In this document: positions 22,350 through 33,911 of the stretch, piece after piece
Numbering within the stretch: the stretch's first letter is position 1
How the letters are laid out: the number at the start of each line of letters is the position of its first letter
Origin: Glandiceps talaboti
Lineage: Eukaryota; Hemichordata; Enteropneusta; Spengelidae
Direction: 5' to 3'
NCBI RefSeq assembly: GCF_964340395.1
Contig: NC_135559.1
Location: forward strand, 24,879,072-24,943,071
Length of the DNA stretch: 64,000 nucleotides
Position numbers and translations under genes: made by a program
Notes under the pieces: model-generated
What the model was told of the DNA's origin: nothing
Database searches by the model: none
Seen by the model: the letters and a program-made list of their open reading frames with translations, nothing else

Positions 22350-23125
22350 TTTTGGTTATTTCAATACTGAATATGTTTTTTGAATGTTTTTTCCTTTGGA
22401 CACTCTGCCACTACCAGTAGTGATATCCTGTTGGACCTTAATGTGTTCATATTTTGTCAAGGGAACTGCTTTTGTTGGATCAACTGATACATATGGGCTA
22501 CTTGACAATTTAGGTTCAGTCATGTGATGACTGTGGTCTGAAATGGTTTTACCAGCTTGTTCTGGTGGGTCACCATCATCAACAGGTAACTCTACCAGTG
22601 GTGGGTCCTCACGTGTTGGGTACACATGTCTATGATTTCTTTTCTACATTTTACCAGATGGTGTCTCAACTAGTACACATCTAGGTTGTGGCATGTTTCC
22701 TTTATTACTCTGTATTCCCATTCATTTCTAGGGTTACAAAATCTGACTGGTAGACCAGCAATGGGCTGAGGGATGTTATGACTAGCTGTGTGGTCAGAGC
22801 AGTATTGTCTGGCCTTCAATTTACTGAGCACTGGGGGAACAATGTGTGGTTTGATCAAGTTTTCTGTGGTTGGAAGTCTTGATTTTAGAATTCTGCTTTT
22901 TAGCAACTAACTAGGGAAGAATCCATCAGTTCCATCCAATGGTGTGTTACGGAACTCTAACAAGGATATGTAAAAGGATCTTGACCACTTTTGTATGCTT
23001 TCATCATTAGCCTTTTTACAGATGTTACTATTTTCGACCTGGCCCTTTGACTGTGAGTAACCTGCACTAATTTTGATATGGTTTAACTCCCAATCATGGG
23101 CAAAATCTCAATAGTTATCATAACA
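22350..23125 (-). pseudogene. Ty3/Gypsy-type retrotransposon pol remnant (integrase C-terminal half)
   Basis: Read on the minus strand, 23110-22915 gives FAHDWELNHIKISAGYSQSK followed by GQVENSN and LLEFRNTPLDG, the end of a retroviral-type integrase core (YpqSnGqvE...). After an in-frame stop at about 22911, LPTTENLIKPH and a basic stretch follow, the usual spacer after the core; a degraded C-terminal part with further stops and frameshifts continues to about 22356. No reverse transcriptase, gag or LTR is attached, so this is a dead fragment in the 19-kb intron. Family assignment follows the integrase pattern typical of Ty3/Gypsy elements in marine animals. Confidence 0.7.
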
Positions 23126-23147
23126 ACCCCTGCAAAAAAGCAACCTT

Positions 23148-23880
23148 GGTCTACCATGGTCACCATGGTATTTGATGGTTGACCATGAACTACCACGGTC
23201 TGCCATGGTATCAGACCATGGTCAGGGTTTACTGACCAAGGTCTAAAATGTATAACCAGGGTCTTGATGACTTGCCATCATCTCTACCATGGTTGACCAT
23301 GGTCTAGTAGGTATAGACCATGGTTGACCATGGTCTAGTAGGTATAGACCATGGTCAACCATGGTTTAATAGTACAGACCATGGTTGACCACAGTCTAGT
23401 ATGGGTCGACCATGGTCTAGCATGTACAGACTGACCAAATTATCGGACACAATCCAATTGTCATGATGAATATTCTAATATAAGCTAACAACTTCAAAAT
23501 AACCCAATAGTCATGTAAAATTTTTTTATTTAAAATATCATCTTATTAATGTACATTGTGCATATGAGTGCATGCACAGTACAGTCACACTTAACTCCCG
23601 CTTTCATGTAAACCATGGTAACCGGGTTTTTCATGGTTGACCATGGTTAACTGTGCCCAACTGTGGTTTAGAATTTTGTTAAGACCACGGTGAGATCTAA
23701 GCAATGGTGACCATGGTCGACCATGGTCACTTCCATTTTCATTTGAGCACCAACCCCATGACCATTGCAGAACATGGTTGACCATGGTCATAACGTCTGA
23801 TTTTTAATTTTACCAAGTGTGACCATGGTCAAAACATGATCATACATGGCCATGCAATAAATGCAGTTTTAACATGAAGG
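23148..23880. repeat. Cluster of CCATGG palindromes (GACCATGGTC)
   Basis: Dense repetition of ACCATGGT and GACCATGGTTGACCATGGTC. Around 23284-23410 the units are spaced 30-31 bases (ACCATGG at 23284, 23315, 23346, 23376) with CTAGTAGGTATAG spacers. Further copies scatter to 23880. Each double unit is nearly self-complementary, so the region can form many hairpins. No coding sense found. Confidence 0.85.
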
Positions 23881-23939
23881 ATTATGACCATGATAGAACA
23901 TTTATAGAACATATGACCATTACAGAACATTTCTTTGGC

Positions 23940-24080
23940 CTGGGGAGGGGCAGTGGATTTGTTGGGGGGGGGGGGGGTGTCATCCTGTTTTTGAAATTGG
24001 CAGTAGGGGGGAGGGGGTCATGCTGTTTTGAAAATTGTGGATGGAGGGGGGGGGGGGGGTCATTGTGTTTTGGATTGTGA
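23940..24080. repeat. Poly-G tract repeat
   Basis: G14 at 23964-23977 and G14 at 24046-24059, separated by copies of TCATGCTGTTTTG-type sequence. Related to the tracts at 26700-26885. The open frames of 68 and 85 codons here are by-products. Confidence 0.65.
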
Positions 24081-24204
24081 TGGAAGAAAAAAATCTTTTC
24101 TACACAATGGCATACAGCCTTGTCTGAAATGTGGTACATGTAGATATTTGTTCTTGTCCCGGTTTTTTACATGAATTCTTTAATATTACTTATTAGTTCA
24201 AACA

Positions 24205-24725
24205 TAACTATACATATAGAAGAGCGAGTGAACTGTCATGTGTAGTTCCAAGAGTCAGTGGTATGGGTAAGAGTTCGTTCGCTTACACAGGCATTGGTCT
24301 TTGGAATAGTCTCCCACTCTCAGTGAAACAATCTCATACAAAAAATAGTTTTAAAAACCATGTCAAATCTTTTCTATGGAACAAATTAGAGGTTAAAGAA
24401 CATAATATTTTGTAACTTTTTAGTCCTTCCTTTTTTAAATTGTGGGTGTAGTCTGTGTATTTTATAATTTTTTTTTTTTTTTGTGCTCTGTCATCTGTAA
24501 TACATTTAATATTATTTTTATTTTGTTTGTTTGTTTGTTCATTTGTTGTTGTTGTAACATTGTTGCCATGGCATTTTGAATACCCCTATGAGGACCACAT
24601 TGGAAATAAATGTTTTTAAAAATACTTTTATGTGTTATCCTCGGTGATTTTTTATCCTTGTATTTTAATAATATGTACTTGTATAAATTTTCACCCAAAT
24701 AAAATCATATCATATCATATACATA
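24205..24725 (+). mobile_element. CR1-like LINE 3' end remnant
   Basis: The plus strand at about 24238-24415 encodes SFAYTGIGLWNSLPLSVKQS and then SFKNHVKSFLW before a stop at 24413. This is the characteristic C-terminal tail of CR1/Jockey-type reverse transcriptases ('F...G..lWNsLP..ik....l..FK..lK..L'). A 3' UTR follows to an ATCAT-rich simple repeat at 24700-24725. Everything upstream in the element is missing. Confidence 0.65.
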
Positions 24726-24859
24726 TACATGTATTACCTAGCTACCACACTAGTTACAGATCATGTCATATAATGCTTGGCTGTTTCACAATTAATGCTT
24801 TACTTATATTGCACTTTGGGGCAAAAGTGAACTTGAAAATTTTGTAATGGTAATCTTCA

Positions 24860-25860
24860 TATTTTCATTTTTCTTAATTTTAATAAACTTTATTTAAAGA
24901 GGGTTGAATATCATACAGATAACCTGGTTAGCTAAAAGCTAGTCTTCCCCAGGGCTCTCTAAAGACAGCAAAACAGGATAAGTTAAAACACACACAGAAA
25001 TACAAATAAGACAAATACAATAAACAATATGCAGGAATCATAAACAAATTAAATACAATATGCAGGAATCATAAACAAATTAAATACAATATGCAGGAAT
25101 CATAAACAAATTAAATACAATATGCAGGAATCATAAACAAATTAAATACAATATGCAGGAATCATAAACAAATTAAATACAATATGCAGGAATCATAAAC
25201 AAATTAAATACAATATGCAGGAAACAATAAAACTCATTTAAAATATGCTTCTATAAAATTAGTCTTAAAAACGCTTAAAGATGATGAACTCTTAACTTTT
25301 TCGGTAAGCTTATTAAAAGTGATTGCATCAGCATGTCTTAATGCTCTGGACATTGTCATTAATTTGATTGTCATGGTGGGGACATATAGGACATTGTTTT
25401 GGCTGCTGAGTCTGGTATTGCGGGATGATACATTATTGATCCTTGTAAACATGTCTGAAATATATTGAGGTGTCAAGTGTTTTGTAAACAAGGCAACTGG
25501 TTCTGTACTTAACTATTTCTTGTGCGGTCATAACTCTGCATCCATTAACAAGTGGGGCAGACGGAGCAGCTCTGGGGGCATCCATAATCAATCTGAGAGT
25601 CACTTTTTGCAAAACTGTAATTCATACAATATTGCAAGAATTACCCCAGACAGTATTACAGTAGTCAATGTATGGTTGGATGAAAGCTTTGTAAAACATT
25701 ATACGAGTTTCAGTCGGCAAGTAACAATGTATTCTACGCAGTAGGGCAGTACTTGTACTTATTTTTCTTGCTACCTTGTTGATATTAGATAGTTTATAAA
25801 AGAAGTTATATAATAATCTAAATTGTTGTACTCATCACTATGTTAACACTTCAGAAGGGA
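24860..25860 (-). mobile_element. CR1-like LINE 3' fragment
   Basis: On the minus strand, about 25860-25500 reads as a broken C-terminal reverse-transcriptase region (AFIQPYIDYCNTVWGNS, then VMTAQEIVKYRTS) with stops and frameshifts, and 25491-25237 continues as an open 85-codon frame ending LSVFKTNFIEAYFK. The 3' UTR carries the 31-bp minisatellite at 25025-25241 and ends near 24880 with TTTAAATAAAGTTTATTA. It is 5'-truncated and dead. Confidence 0.65.
25025..25241. repeat. 31-bp minisatellite in a LINE 3' UTR
   Basis: Seven nearly identical units CAATATGCAGGAATCATAAA plus CAAATTAAATA, starting at 25025 and repeating every 31 bases. It lies within the untranslated tail of the minus-strand LINE. 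Confidence 0.9.
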
Positions 25861-26082
25861 TTAAAACACTTTCTATTTTGGACACTACATGTTATCGCCA
25901 CTACAAATCACCACATCTAATCAGATTCCTGTTTCTATTATACACTAGATTTGACACATAAAGTTCTCTAACATACCGGTGACTTTACTATATACATGCA
26001 ATATTAATGATACTACCATTAGATGTGCTGGCCTTTACTACATGTATATAATGATGCCATTTAACATTTTAAGAACATATTT

Positions 26083-26640
26083 CAACCCTATGTAAGTTAT
26101 AAAGAATAGTTTCTGATACTTGATAGTGCTGTCTTGTAAAGCATGGATTAAGTTATTGCTTGAAAGGGTCTGAATAGCCTAAATATTGGCTTTAAGAGTA
26201 AAAATCCTCCAGGGTGCTTCTAGAGGGAGACCCCTCGGACCCCCACATGAGGTGTACACATTCCAGTCTCAAGCTCCTCCCCCTACCTCTTACTGTCAAG
26301 ATGCTATCAAAGTATATTTCAAAAATATTTCAACCCTATGTAGTTGCTTTTTACATATTGGTGCTGTCTTGTAAAGCTTGGAAATTATTGTCTGAAAGGG
26401 TCTGAATAGTCTAAAAATTGACTTTTCAGAGTTAAAAATCTCCAGGGATTCTAGGGGAGATCTAGGACCCCCCTAATAAGAGATGTACATATTCCCCTTC
26501 TCAAGCTTTCCCCTACCTTTCACTGTCAAGATGCTTTTAAACTCCTTTTGAATATATTTACCCTGTGTAGTCAATAATTATAATTACGATAGTGATAATC
26601 CCCTGTGTAGTCAATAATTATAATTACGATAGTGCTAACC
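26083..26640. repeat. About 245-bp tandem duplication and a 40-bp duplication
   Basis: CAACCCTATGTA occurs at 26083 and 26331, and the two following segments stay similar throughout (GGGTCTGAATAG, CTCCAGGG, ACTGTCAAGATGCT). At the end, a 40-base segment starting CCCTGTGTAGTCAATAATTA is duplicated at 26561 and 26601. No coding content. Confidence 0.75.
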
Positions 26641-26699
26641 TGGGATCTTGTATAAAGTAGATGCAAGATAGTCACGATCAAAAAATACCTGTCATGTGA

Positions 26700-26895
26700 A
26701 TATCATATGGGGGGGGGGGGGTCTTGTTTTAGTATCAAGTGATGGGGGGGGGGGGGGGGGTAGCCTGTTTTGGGTCTTACAGATGGGGTCAGTAACTTTT
26801 TGTCGGCCCGATTAAAGAATCCACCGAATTCCGTTTTCTGTTTTTGATCCACCGCACCCCCCCCCCCCCCCCCCCCCCCGGCTGGAAAAACTGAC
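26700..26895. repeat. Poly-G / poly-C tract repeat
   Basis: G13 (26709-26721), G17 (26744-26760) and C23 (26857-26879) within under 200 bases. G and C runs lie on the same strand and are therefore complementary to each other. Confidence 0.7.
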
Positions 26896-28194
26896 CAGTC
26901 CCTAAGCAACTTGTCACCACATATAGGAAGTTTGACTTGTCTTGTAACAGAAGTGGGAAAGTCATCTGGTCTAAAAATATCTCCCATCTAGCATGAATAG
27001 CAAGTGCAATTGCCCAGATGTTTTGGTCTGTGGCTGACATAATATCGTGGGTTAAGAAATAGACACTGCCTTGTAGCGCTTTGGTCAGAAATACCAGAGC
27101 CTGCTGTCATTGCTTTGTTAATAAAAGCCGTTGTGATAAGAGAATGTGACAGTCAGCATAATTGTACACGAAGTGCTCTTTCTAGTACTGTTATCCCTGT
27201 TTCTGCTTTGTCTGCAACCTTAGTTGAAGCATTGAATATCTGATCAGACTTTATTTTAGTGTGAATCAATGGTTCCACACTGGGAAATCTAGAGAACTCC
27301 TCAAAGTCTTTATCTAACAATCTGAAAACACTGTCAGTAGACTTCCTGTATCTAGGGATACAAGGTAATCGTTTCTCCATACTCTGCCATGTTTTAACCA
27401 ACTCACCTTCAATAGGCAGTCTTGGAGGCAATTGTGACTTGTCCTCAACTGTATTGACATAGGAGGGACGAACAGTACTATCCTCCTTAGTAGTCTCACA
27501 GCCTGAGTTCCATAGAAATGAGATTTAAAATACTGGTGCATTTCCCTGCAGAGCCATCACCCTCAGAAACACTGTGAACAGTTGAAACTGACTCACTGTC
27601 TGAAATAGAACGATCCTCAGGAGCCTTTATACTATGTGAGGAATCCCCATAAGGATAAGGATGTCTAAATGGTAACTCCTGCTGTGGGAGGTTTGTGGTC
27701 TCATCAAACTCATTCCCAGCATAGAGAGATACCCCATCGGATCTATCAAAACGTTTAGCTGAACTAGGAATGACACCGATCTCGGGAACCATAGTAGGCT
27801 GAGTAGCTATTAGTAGTGCTATTATGATGAGCTACAGCGCCCTCACTCAGCAGATTCTGGGTACATTTTCCAAACAAATTTTCTAACTGATTTGCCATTT
27901 GTTGAGAAAAATTATCAAAACGTTCATTAAGAATAGTATATCCAAATCCTGCCTGGACAAAATGTCGGACGACTTGGTACTATTACCTTTCGAGGTGGAC
28001 TTACTTGTATTTATGCTATAATTCCTTGACTAACTATGGGTTGTCACTGGTTTCGGCACAGTTTGTTGTTGGGTCATGCCAACGCAAGCTTCACATACCT
28101 TGTGTCCACTGTTAGGGGCCATCGTTTTGTAGCACTAAGTGCATAAAACAGGGTCCCCAGAGGTCTCTGTTGTAGAACTTTCATCCATGTTCAT
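26885..28194 (-). pseudogene. DIRS-like (tyrosine-recombinase) retrotransposon ORF1 remnant
   Basis: Minus strand, starting with an ATG at 28194. A CxxC...HxxCxxC motif lies in the first 40 codons (PVLCT, in-frame stop, then APNSGHKVCEACVG), the N-terminal knuckle seen in DIRS-type ORF1 proteins. Downstream, open stretches at 27792-27496 (acidic and Ser-rich) and 27431-27153 (WQSMEKRLPCIPRYRK, then DKDFEEFSRFPSVEPL and VADKAETGITVLERALR) match the conserved middle of such ORF1 proteins, followed by a decayed C-terminal part to about 26885. Several stops and frameshifts. No recombinase or RT part is attached. The family assignment is by pattern only; a Ngaro or other YR element is possible. 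Confidence 0.5.
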
Positions 28195-28699
28195 AGAATT
28201 CTAAAAGAAAGTACACTAGAAAACACGAGAACGGTAGTTCCAGTTGTAGAATATGCCGAGTTGACAAACTGGAAATTCCGACCGACAACATGTTATACGT
28301 TAAAGTATGACAGATAAAATGACCTGGTGTACAACTAAAAGGGTCAAAACCATAATGTCACCTCAAAAATAGAGCAATGTCCAAAGGGACAGGAAAGAAT
28401 GGAAATACCTGCAAAGGTGGTGCATCTGTACAATGCGTACAGAGTGCTAGGCAAATAAGAACTGGCTAGGAGAGGTAGTATCAGTGATAGGGCAATGTCA
28501 TCCAAAGACCAAAGAATTCTTGCCTACAGGAGTTGAGTATGCAAATATAGCCTCATTGTTATGCATCAGGTAAGTCGATTGATTGCAATAGAATCAACTT
28601 GATGTTTTTCTGAAATTGCAAGAAATTTTTGGTGATGTAAAATCATGAGATGAATCTCCAGATGCCATACTTTATGAAAAAATGACATTCCCCTTTAAA
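28195..28699. other. Intron sequence, possible 5' leader of the DIRS-like element
   Basis: No open frame or recognisable repeat. If the ORF1 remnant starts at 28194 on the minus strand, this stretch would be its upstream region. Confidence 0.3.
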
Positions 28700-29758
28700 G
28701 TAGTGTCCGTATGTATCAATCCTTTGGAGATATGAGATACCAGATGTAAACTGAATGTCTTCCGTAAGGGCAAAGTTTTGAGATTGTCGTTCCTACAGAC
28801 AATTGTTGGAATACAACAGAACATATGTAATAAGTTATTTTTTCTCATTGATTGCTATTTGCTCATTGCTGTTAGTGATCTCCTGGCCAACCACAACATG
28901 TACTGTGACATTTGTTGAGAATGTAAAAAAAAAAATAAGCGCATCGTCGTACCACTTTAGACAACATTTCCTGACGAAAAACTATTTTTTCCCTTTTAAT
29001 GGCCTACAAAAATATGCCAATAGTTTATTAAAACTAAAAGCTACATCAATAATATTTTCAGGACAAGTGCGCTTTGGTATCGCAAATGCATGTATATTGA
29101 ATTTGAAGTGTGCATTCTTGAGATATAGCCTAATTACCGAAAACCATTAATTATGTAAATGTCTCGTTAATATTCTTGGATGTTTACTGAAACCTATTCA
29201 GTTCTTGTCACTGCCCTACAGAACACATGCAATAAATTTTGTTTGAATTGAGCCAGTCGTGTTTTAGAAAATGGTGATAAAGTCGCACCACTTTAGACGA
29301 CATTTCCTGACGAGAAACTATTTTTATTCTTTTTTGTGGCTAATCGAAAATATGCCAATAACTTATTAAAACTAAAAGGTACATTAGTAATAATTTTGGG
29401 ACAGGTGCGCTTTGGTATTGTAAATGTGTGTACCAAGTTATAATGAATTTGAAGCGTGCATTCTTTAGATATAGCCTAATTACCGAAAATCATTAATTAC
29501 GTAAATTGCTCATTAATATTCACAAGATTTTTACCAAAGCCTAATCAAGTCTTGCCATTACCCTGCGGAATACGTCTTCAAAATCTCGTTTGAATTGAGT
29601 AAGCTGTTATGGAGAAAATGATGACACAGACACAAAGACTTCCACCCATAAATATATCTCTTCCTTACAGAAGAAAAAATGTGATTTTTTTTGGATAAAT
29701 ATGGCCGCCATTTGTCATAATGGTCACAAGACACAAACCCTACATGCCTAATATGCAC
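28700..29758. repeat. Dispersed repeat family C, two partial copies
   Basis: Two segments (about 28830-29260 and 29265-29640) share GCATTCTT.AGATATAGCCTAATTACCGAAAA, ATTAATTA.GTAAAT and a closing part (GTTTGAATTGAG..AG). The upstream phrase GTAAACTGAATGTCTTCCGTAAGGG at 28745-28769 recurs at 30481-30506. Confidence 0.6.
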
Positions 29759-30240
29759 GTTCATTTGGCTGTTGCTATGGGCATGGTCTTATTGCTAGGC
29801 ACATTTACATACATTTCTTGAATGTTTATTCATTTGCCTATTAATCCCTGTTATCTTTGCAATATCTGTGATCATTTGGCTGTTGCCATGGACATGGTCT
29901 TGTTGCTAGGCATTTTTGCATAGTTTTTGAATGTTTGTTCACTTGTCCCTGTTATCTTAGTGAAATACACCACCGTTTGACTGTTGCTATGGGCATGATC
30001 ATGGTTGCTAAGGACATTTGAGTACATTTTTTGAATGGTTACTCACTTGCCTACCAGATGATGTTGTTATTTAATCAACATATACTGCCATTTGGTTGTT
30101 GCTAATGGCGTGGTCATGGTTGCTAGGGCCAATTACATAAGTATGATACACTCATGATTTGCAGACTAACAGTAACACTTTCAAAATCATAACCAAATTT
30201 CATCCCCGTTAAAGCTCAATTTCAAAATCACTCTCATCAT
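29759..30240 (+). repeat. Dispersed repeat family A fragment
   Basis: Four successive blocks with TTTGGCTGTTGC(T/C)ATGG and GTTGCTAGGCACATTT, as at 850-1280. Confidence 0.65.
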
Positions 30241-30493
30241 CTACAAGACTGACAGACAGACAGGCATTTTACCTTTAACCAACAATGTTCAGTAAGCCTC
30301 AGATCATATATCTGAGAGTAAGCTAGGGGGCCTTGGAAATATGGCAAAAAATAGCATATAGACATTTCTTTAACCTTGTCTACTGGGATTCCACAGTAGC
30401 CAAAACACATAGGGAGCTCGTCTTCCAACAGTGAATAAGTAGCAATAATAAACAAGTGATGTAGAATATACAATACCAGATTTAAACTGAATG

Positions 30494-31411
30494 CCTCCCG
30501 TAAGGGAATCACTAATTATGTAAATAACTCCTTAAACTAAAAAGCTATGGAGCAGGCTTTCTTTTTTGGACAAGCGTGCTTTCTTAGGTTAATGTATGTA
30601 AGAGTGTATCATACTGCTTAATTACTGAATATCATTTATTATTCAAAATACTCATTAAAGAAAAAGTTGTAGCAACAAACTTCATAGAACAGGTGCATAT
30701 TATTATGATGTACGTATCATATTATACAAAATTTGAAGCTTGCATTTTTAAGATACAACCTAGTTACCTAAAATCATTAATTATGCAAATTTTTCATTAA
30801 AACTAAGCTATATAAAAGATTTTATAGGACATATCTGCTTTGTTATGGTAAACGTATGTACTAAATTGTATTGAAATTGAAGTATGCTGTCTTAAGATAT
30901 AGCCCAATTACCGAAAATCATTAATTATGCAAATTATTCATTAACACTGTATGGTGCATCAACAAACTTGATAGGACATATGTGTTTTCTTATGGTTAAC
31001 GTATGTACTAAATTATGTTGAATTTGAAGTATGTATTCTTAAGATATAGCCTAATTACCAAAAATAATTAATTATGCAAATTATTCATTAACGCTGTAAG
31101 ATACATCAACAAATTTTATAGGACAAATGTATGTTGTTATGTTGAATGAATATACTAAATTATATTGAAATTGAAGTATGCAGTCTTAAGATATTGCGTA
31201 ATTAGTTGATTTCATTAATATGCAAATTTCTCTAATTAAACATTAACAGATCTGGCTCCAAACCTAATCAGGTCTAGCTATTACCCTAAAGATTATATTT
31301 TTGAGCCAGCCGATTTTTAGAAAATGATGACACAGACACACAGACAGACAGACAGACAGACACACAGACACACCTTCCCCTTTTAATACCTCCCGTACCC
31401 TTACGGGAGGT
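30494..31411. repeat. Family C repeat with about 145-bp tandem units and inverted ends
   Basis: Begins CCTCCCGTAAGGG (30494-30506) and ends with its exact reverse complement (31398-31410); the right end also forms a small hairpin CCTCCCGTACCC/TTACGGGAGG. In between, about five units spaced 143-147 bases each contain TACC(G/T)AAAATCATTAATTATG (30771, 30915, 31062 and flanking). A CAGA-rich simple repeat precedes the right end. Looks like a MITE-type element whose interior expanded in tandem; no transposase. Confidence 0.65.
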
Positions 31412-31589
31412 AAAAAGGAGATAAAATGAATTAATACTCAGTCTGGGTTCTTTTTTTTTTTGATAGATCATGAATGTGCGACTTGATTAGTTAGATGGAT
31501 TAAATGTGTGTACAAATAATGACAAAAGAAATAGTGGATGCGGAAACTGACATCAACTGAAAGAGATAGTTATTTGCAATATACATCAT

Positions 31590-32300
31590 CATATGGCTGT
31601 TGCAAGGCATATTTGCATACATTTTTGACTGTTTGTTCACTTGCCTATGTATCCCTGTAATCTTTGCGATATACATCATTGTTTGGCTGTAGCTATGAGC
31701 ATGGACTTGTTGCTAGACACGTTTGCATACATTTTTTTGATTGTTTACTCACTTGCCTACCAGATGACACTATTATTTTACCAAAATATACTGGCATTTG
31801 ATTGTTGCTAAGGCTGGGTTCAGAATTTATGGTTGGCCTGGGGAGAAATTATTTTGGTCAAATTTGATTTCGCAGTCCCCCTTCATCCCCTAAAAAAATT
31901 TCATCCGCAGTTTTTACCAAAAAGACACAACTTCCTTCTTAATTTGCATATTACTTGTACTTATGGAAACATCATATGATGAGCAAATCTTAATCTACAC
32001 ACCCCTAAGAACATTCCCCTAAATTTCTGATTAATCTGCCCAGTACGTTTTGAGTTTTATGACCAAAAATGATATTTTTTACCCAAATCACCTGCTATGT
32101 GATCATTTTGCTTTGAACAATTTCCTAATTAGACACTGAAAGTAATGTCCCTACCAAATATCAAGGCAACTGGTCGGGTGGTTTTTGAGTTAAAGTCATC
32201 CACACACACACACACACACACACAAACAGACAGACAGACAGACACTGCACCATGCCTATAGCACTACTGAACCTTATCAGTTCAGTTGTGCTAAAATAGA
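31590..32300 (+). repeat. Dispersed repeat family A fragment with full 3' end
   Basis: Contains the GTTTGGCTGTAGCTATG and TTGCTAGACACGTTTGCATA blocks, a CA/CAGA simple repeat at about 32200-32245 and the terminal signature ATGCCTATAGCACTACTGAA / CCTTATCAGTTCAGT, nearly identical to 40924-40966. Confidence 0.7.
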
Positions 32301-32475
32301 AGGGGTTTAACAGTCTGCTGAGGGACAGAGAGAGAGAAAATAACAAAAATAATAGAAATGACACTGCTAGTTACATGAAAACCCGAGTCAAGGTGTTTAC
32401 ATGCAATAGTGCATCAAAGGAAGTTTGTGAGTGTGGGTAGAGAAGCCCATTCTGAATAGTAGAGATGTCCTCGTG

Positions 32476-32940
32476 TATGGGAAGCCATTCAGGCCAAGAC
32501 TATTTTTTTTTATTTTAGCTATAATATTTTATATTTTTCGTACTTTTTTTTTTTTGGCCGAGTCTGCTGACAGGCACCGGTCACGAGCATGTCGCTCGTG
32601 ACAGGCGTGTCCTTCGTCCTCCATTACGACGTGTTTCGGCGTCAAATACACATTCTTATTACCGCTCAAACATTATATCAGATCTCAAAACTGTTAATTT
32701 ACGCGTGATAGTATCTGTTTTTTCCAACAACCGCGACTTCAGCCGCGTACGATCCATGTGCAACGGGTAAAGGTATTTTCAAACGGTCAGTCAGGTGCTT
32801 CTAGTATGAGCGCACATGTTGACGTCGACCTGCTGTATTACATACATAGACGTGTTGTTCTCAACTTTTCATGATACATGTGTACTCTGAACACCAAGAG
32901 AATGTATACTACAATGAACGATGAAGTAAACTGAATCTTT

Positions 32941-32972
<32 letters not shown>

Positions 32973-33911
32973 AACAATAACAATGATAACAACGTTACAA
33001 GGCGATATAGAAAAGCTTGTTTATGTTGATATGTAATACAGCAGGTCGAGGTCAACATGTGCGCTTGTACTAGAAGTAGTACCTGACTGACCCATTGGAA
33101 ATACGCGTTCACTTTTCCTCATGTTTTTGTTCCTAAAGCTATTTTGCTCACGCTCACAGTATAGTGTGTACCATCTTATTTCAATTCTGGTCAGTTTCAC
33201 AATAATGAATGTAATTGTTATTGATGCAACAAACTTTAGTTGTTTTAGATTAACTACCTTTACCCGTTGCACATGGATCGTATCCTACGTACTACATCAT
33301 GTAATACATCATACATGCGGTCATCATCACATGCGGTGTACATATGTGTGTACGTGGCTGAAGTCGCGGTTGTTGGAAAAAACAGATACTATCACATGTA
33401 AATTAACGGTTTTCAGATCTGATATAATGTTTGAGCGATCAATTTCGAAGGTAATAAGAACGTGTATTTGACGCCGAAACACGTCGTAATGGAGGACGAA
33501 GGACACGCCTGTCACGAGCACGACATACTCGTGACAGGCGCCGGGTACGAGCACGACGTGCTCGTGACTGGCGCCAGGCAGCAGACTGGGCCAAAAAAAA
33601 AAAAAATAAAGTTGAGAGAAAAAAAAACGTTGAAGTATTTTTTTTTTAAAAATTAAAAATATAAAATAAAATAACTTTTAAATTAACAAAAAATATATTT
33701 TGACTTTTAATTATACATAATCCTTTAAAAAATTCTGGTTTGACGAAAAATAAAACAATATTCTCAAATAAATGAAAAACTTATTTCAATTAAAATAATG
33801 TAACCATGGAATAAAAGTACATAAACGGTTAAAATTAGTTTGTAAGTACGAAAAATATAAAATACTACAGCTAAAATAAAAAAATACTTTTGGCCATAAC
33901 GGCTTCCCATA
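32476..33911. mobile_element. Foldback DNA element, 1,436 bp, with target duplication
   Basis: Long inverted arms: TATGGGAAGCC... at the left is mirrored by ...GGCTTCCCATA at 33901-33911. Matching inverted segments include the A/T-rich outer part (to the GTACGAAAAATATAAAATA stretch near 33847), GGCCGAGTCTGCTGACAGGC against the right arm near 33580, and the block around TCCTCCATTACGACGTG. CTCGTG occurs directly on both sides (32470-32475 and 33912-33917), a likely 6-bp target duplication. Inside the arms are further small palindromes such as GTCACGAGCATGTCGCTCGTGAC. No transposase frame; the centre holds an AAC microsatellite. Non-autonomous. Confidence 0.8.

Noticed and set aside
33021-33656. 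Frames inside the foldback element as a transposase
   Set aside because: Short, overlapping on both strands, no DDE or other catalytic pattern.
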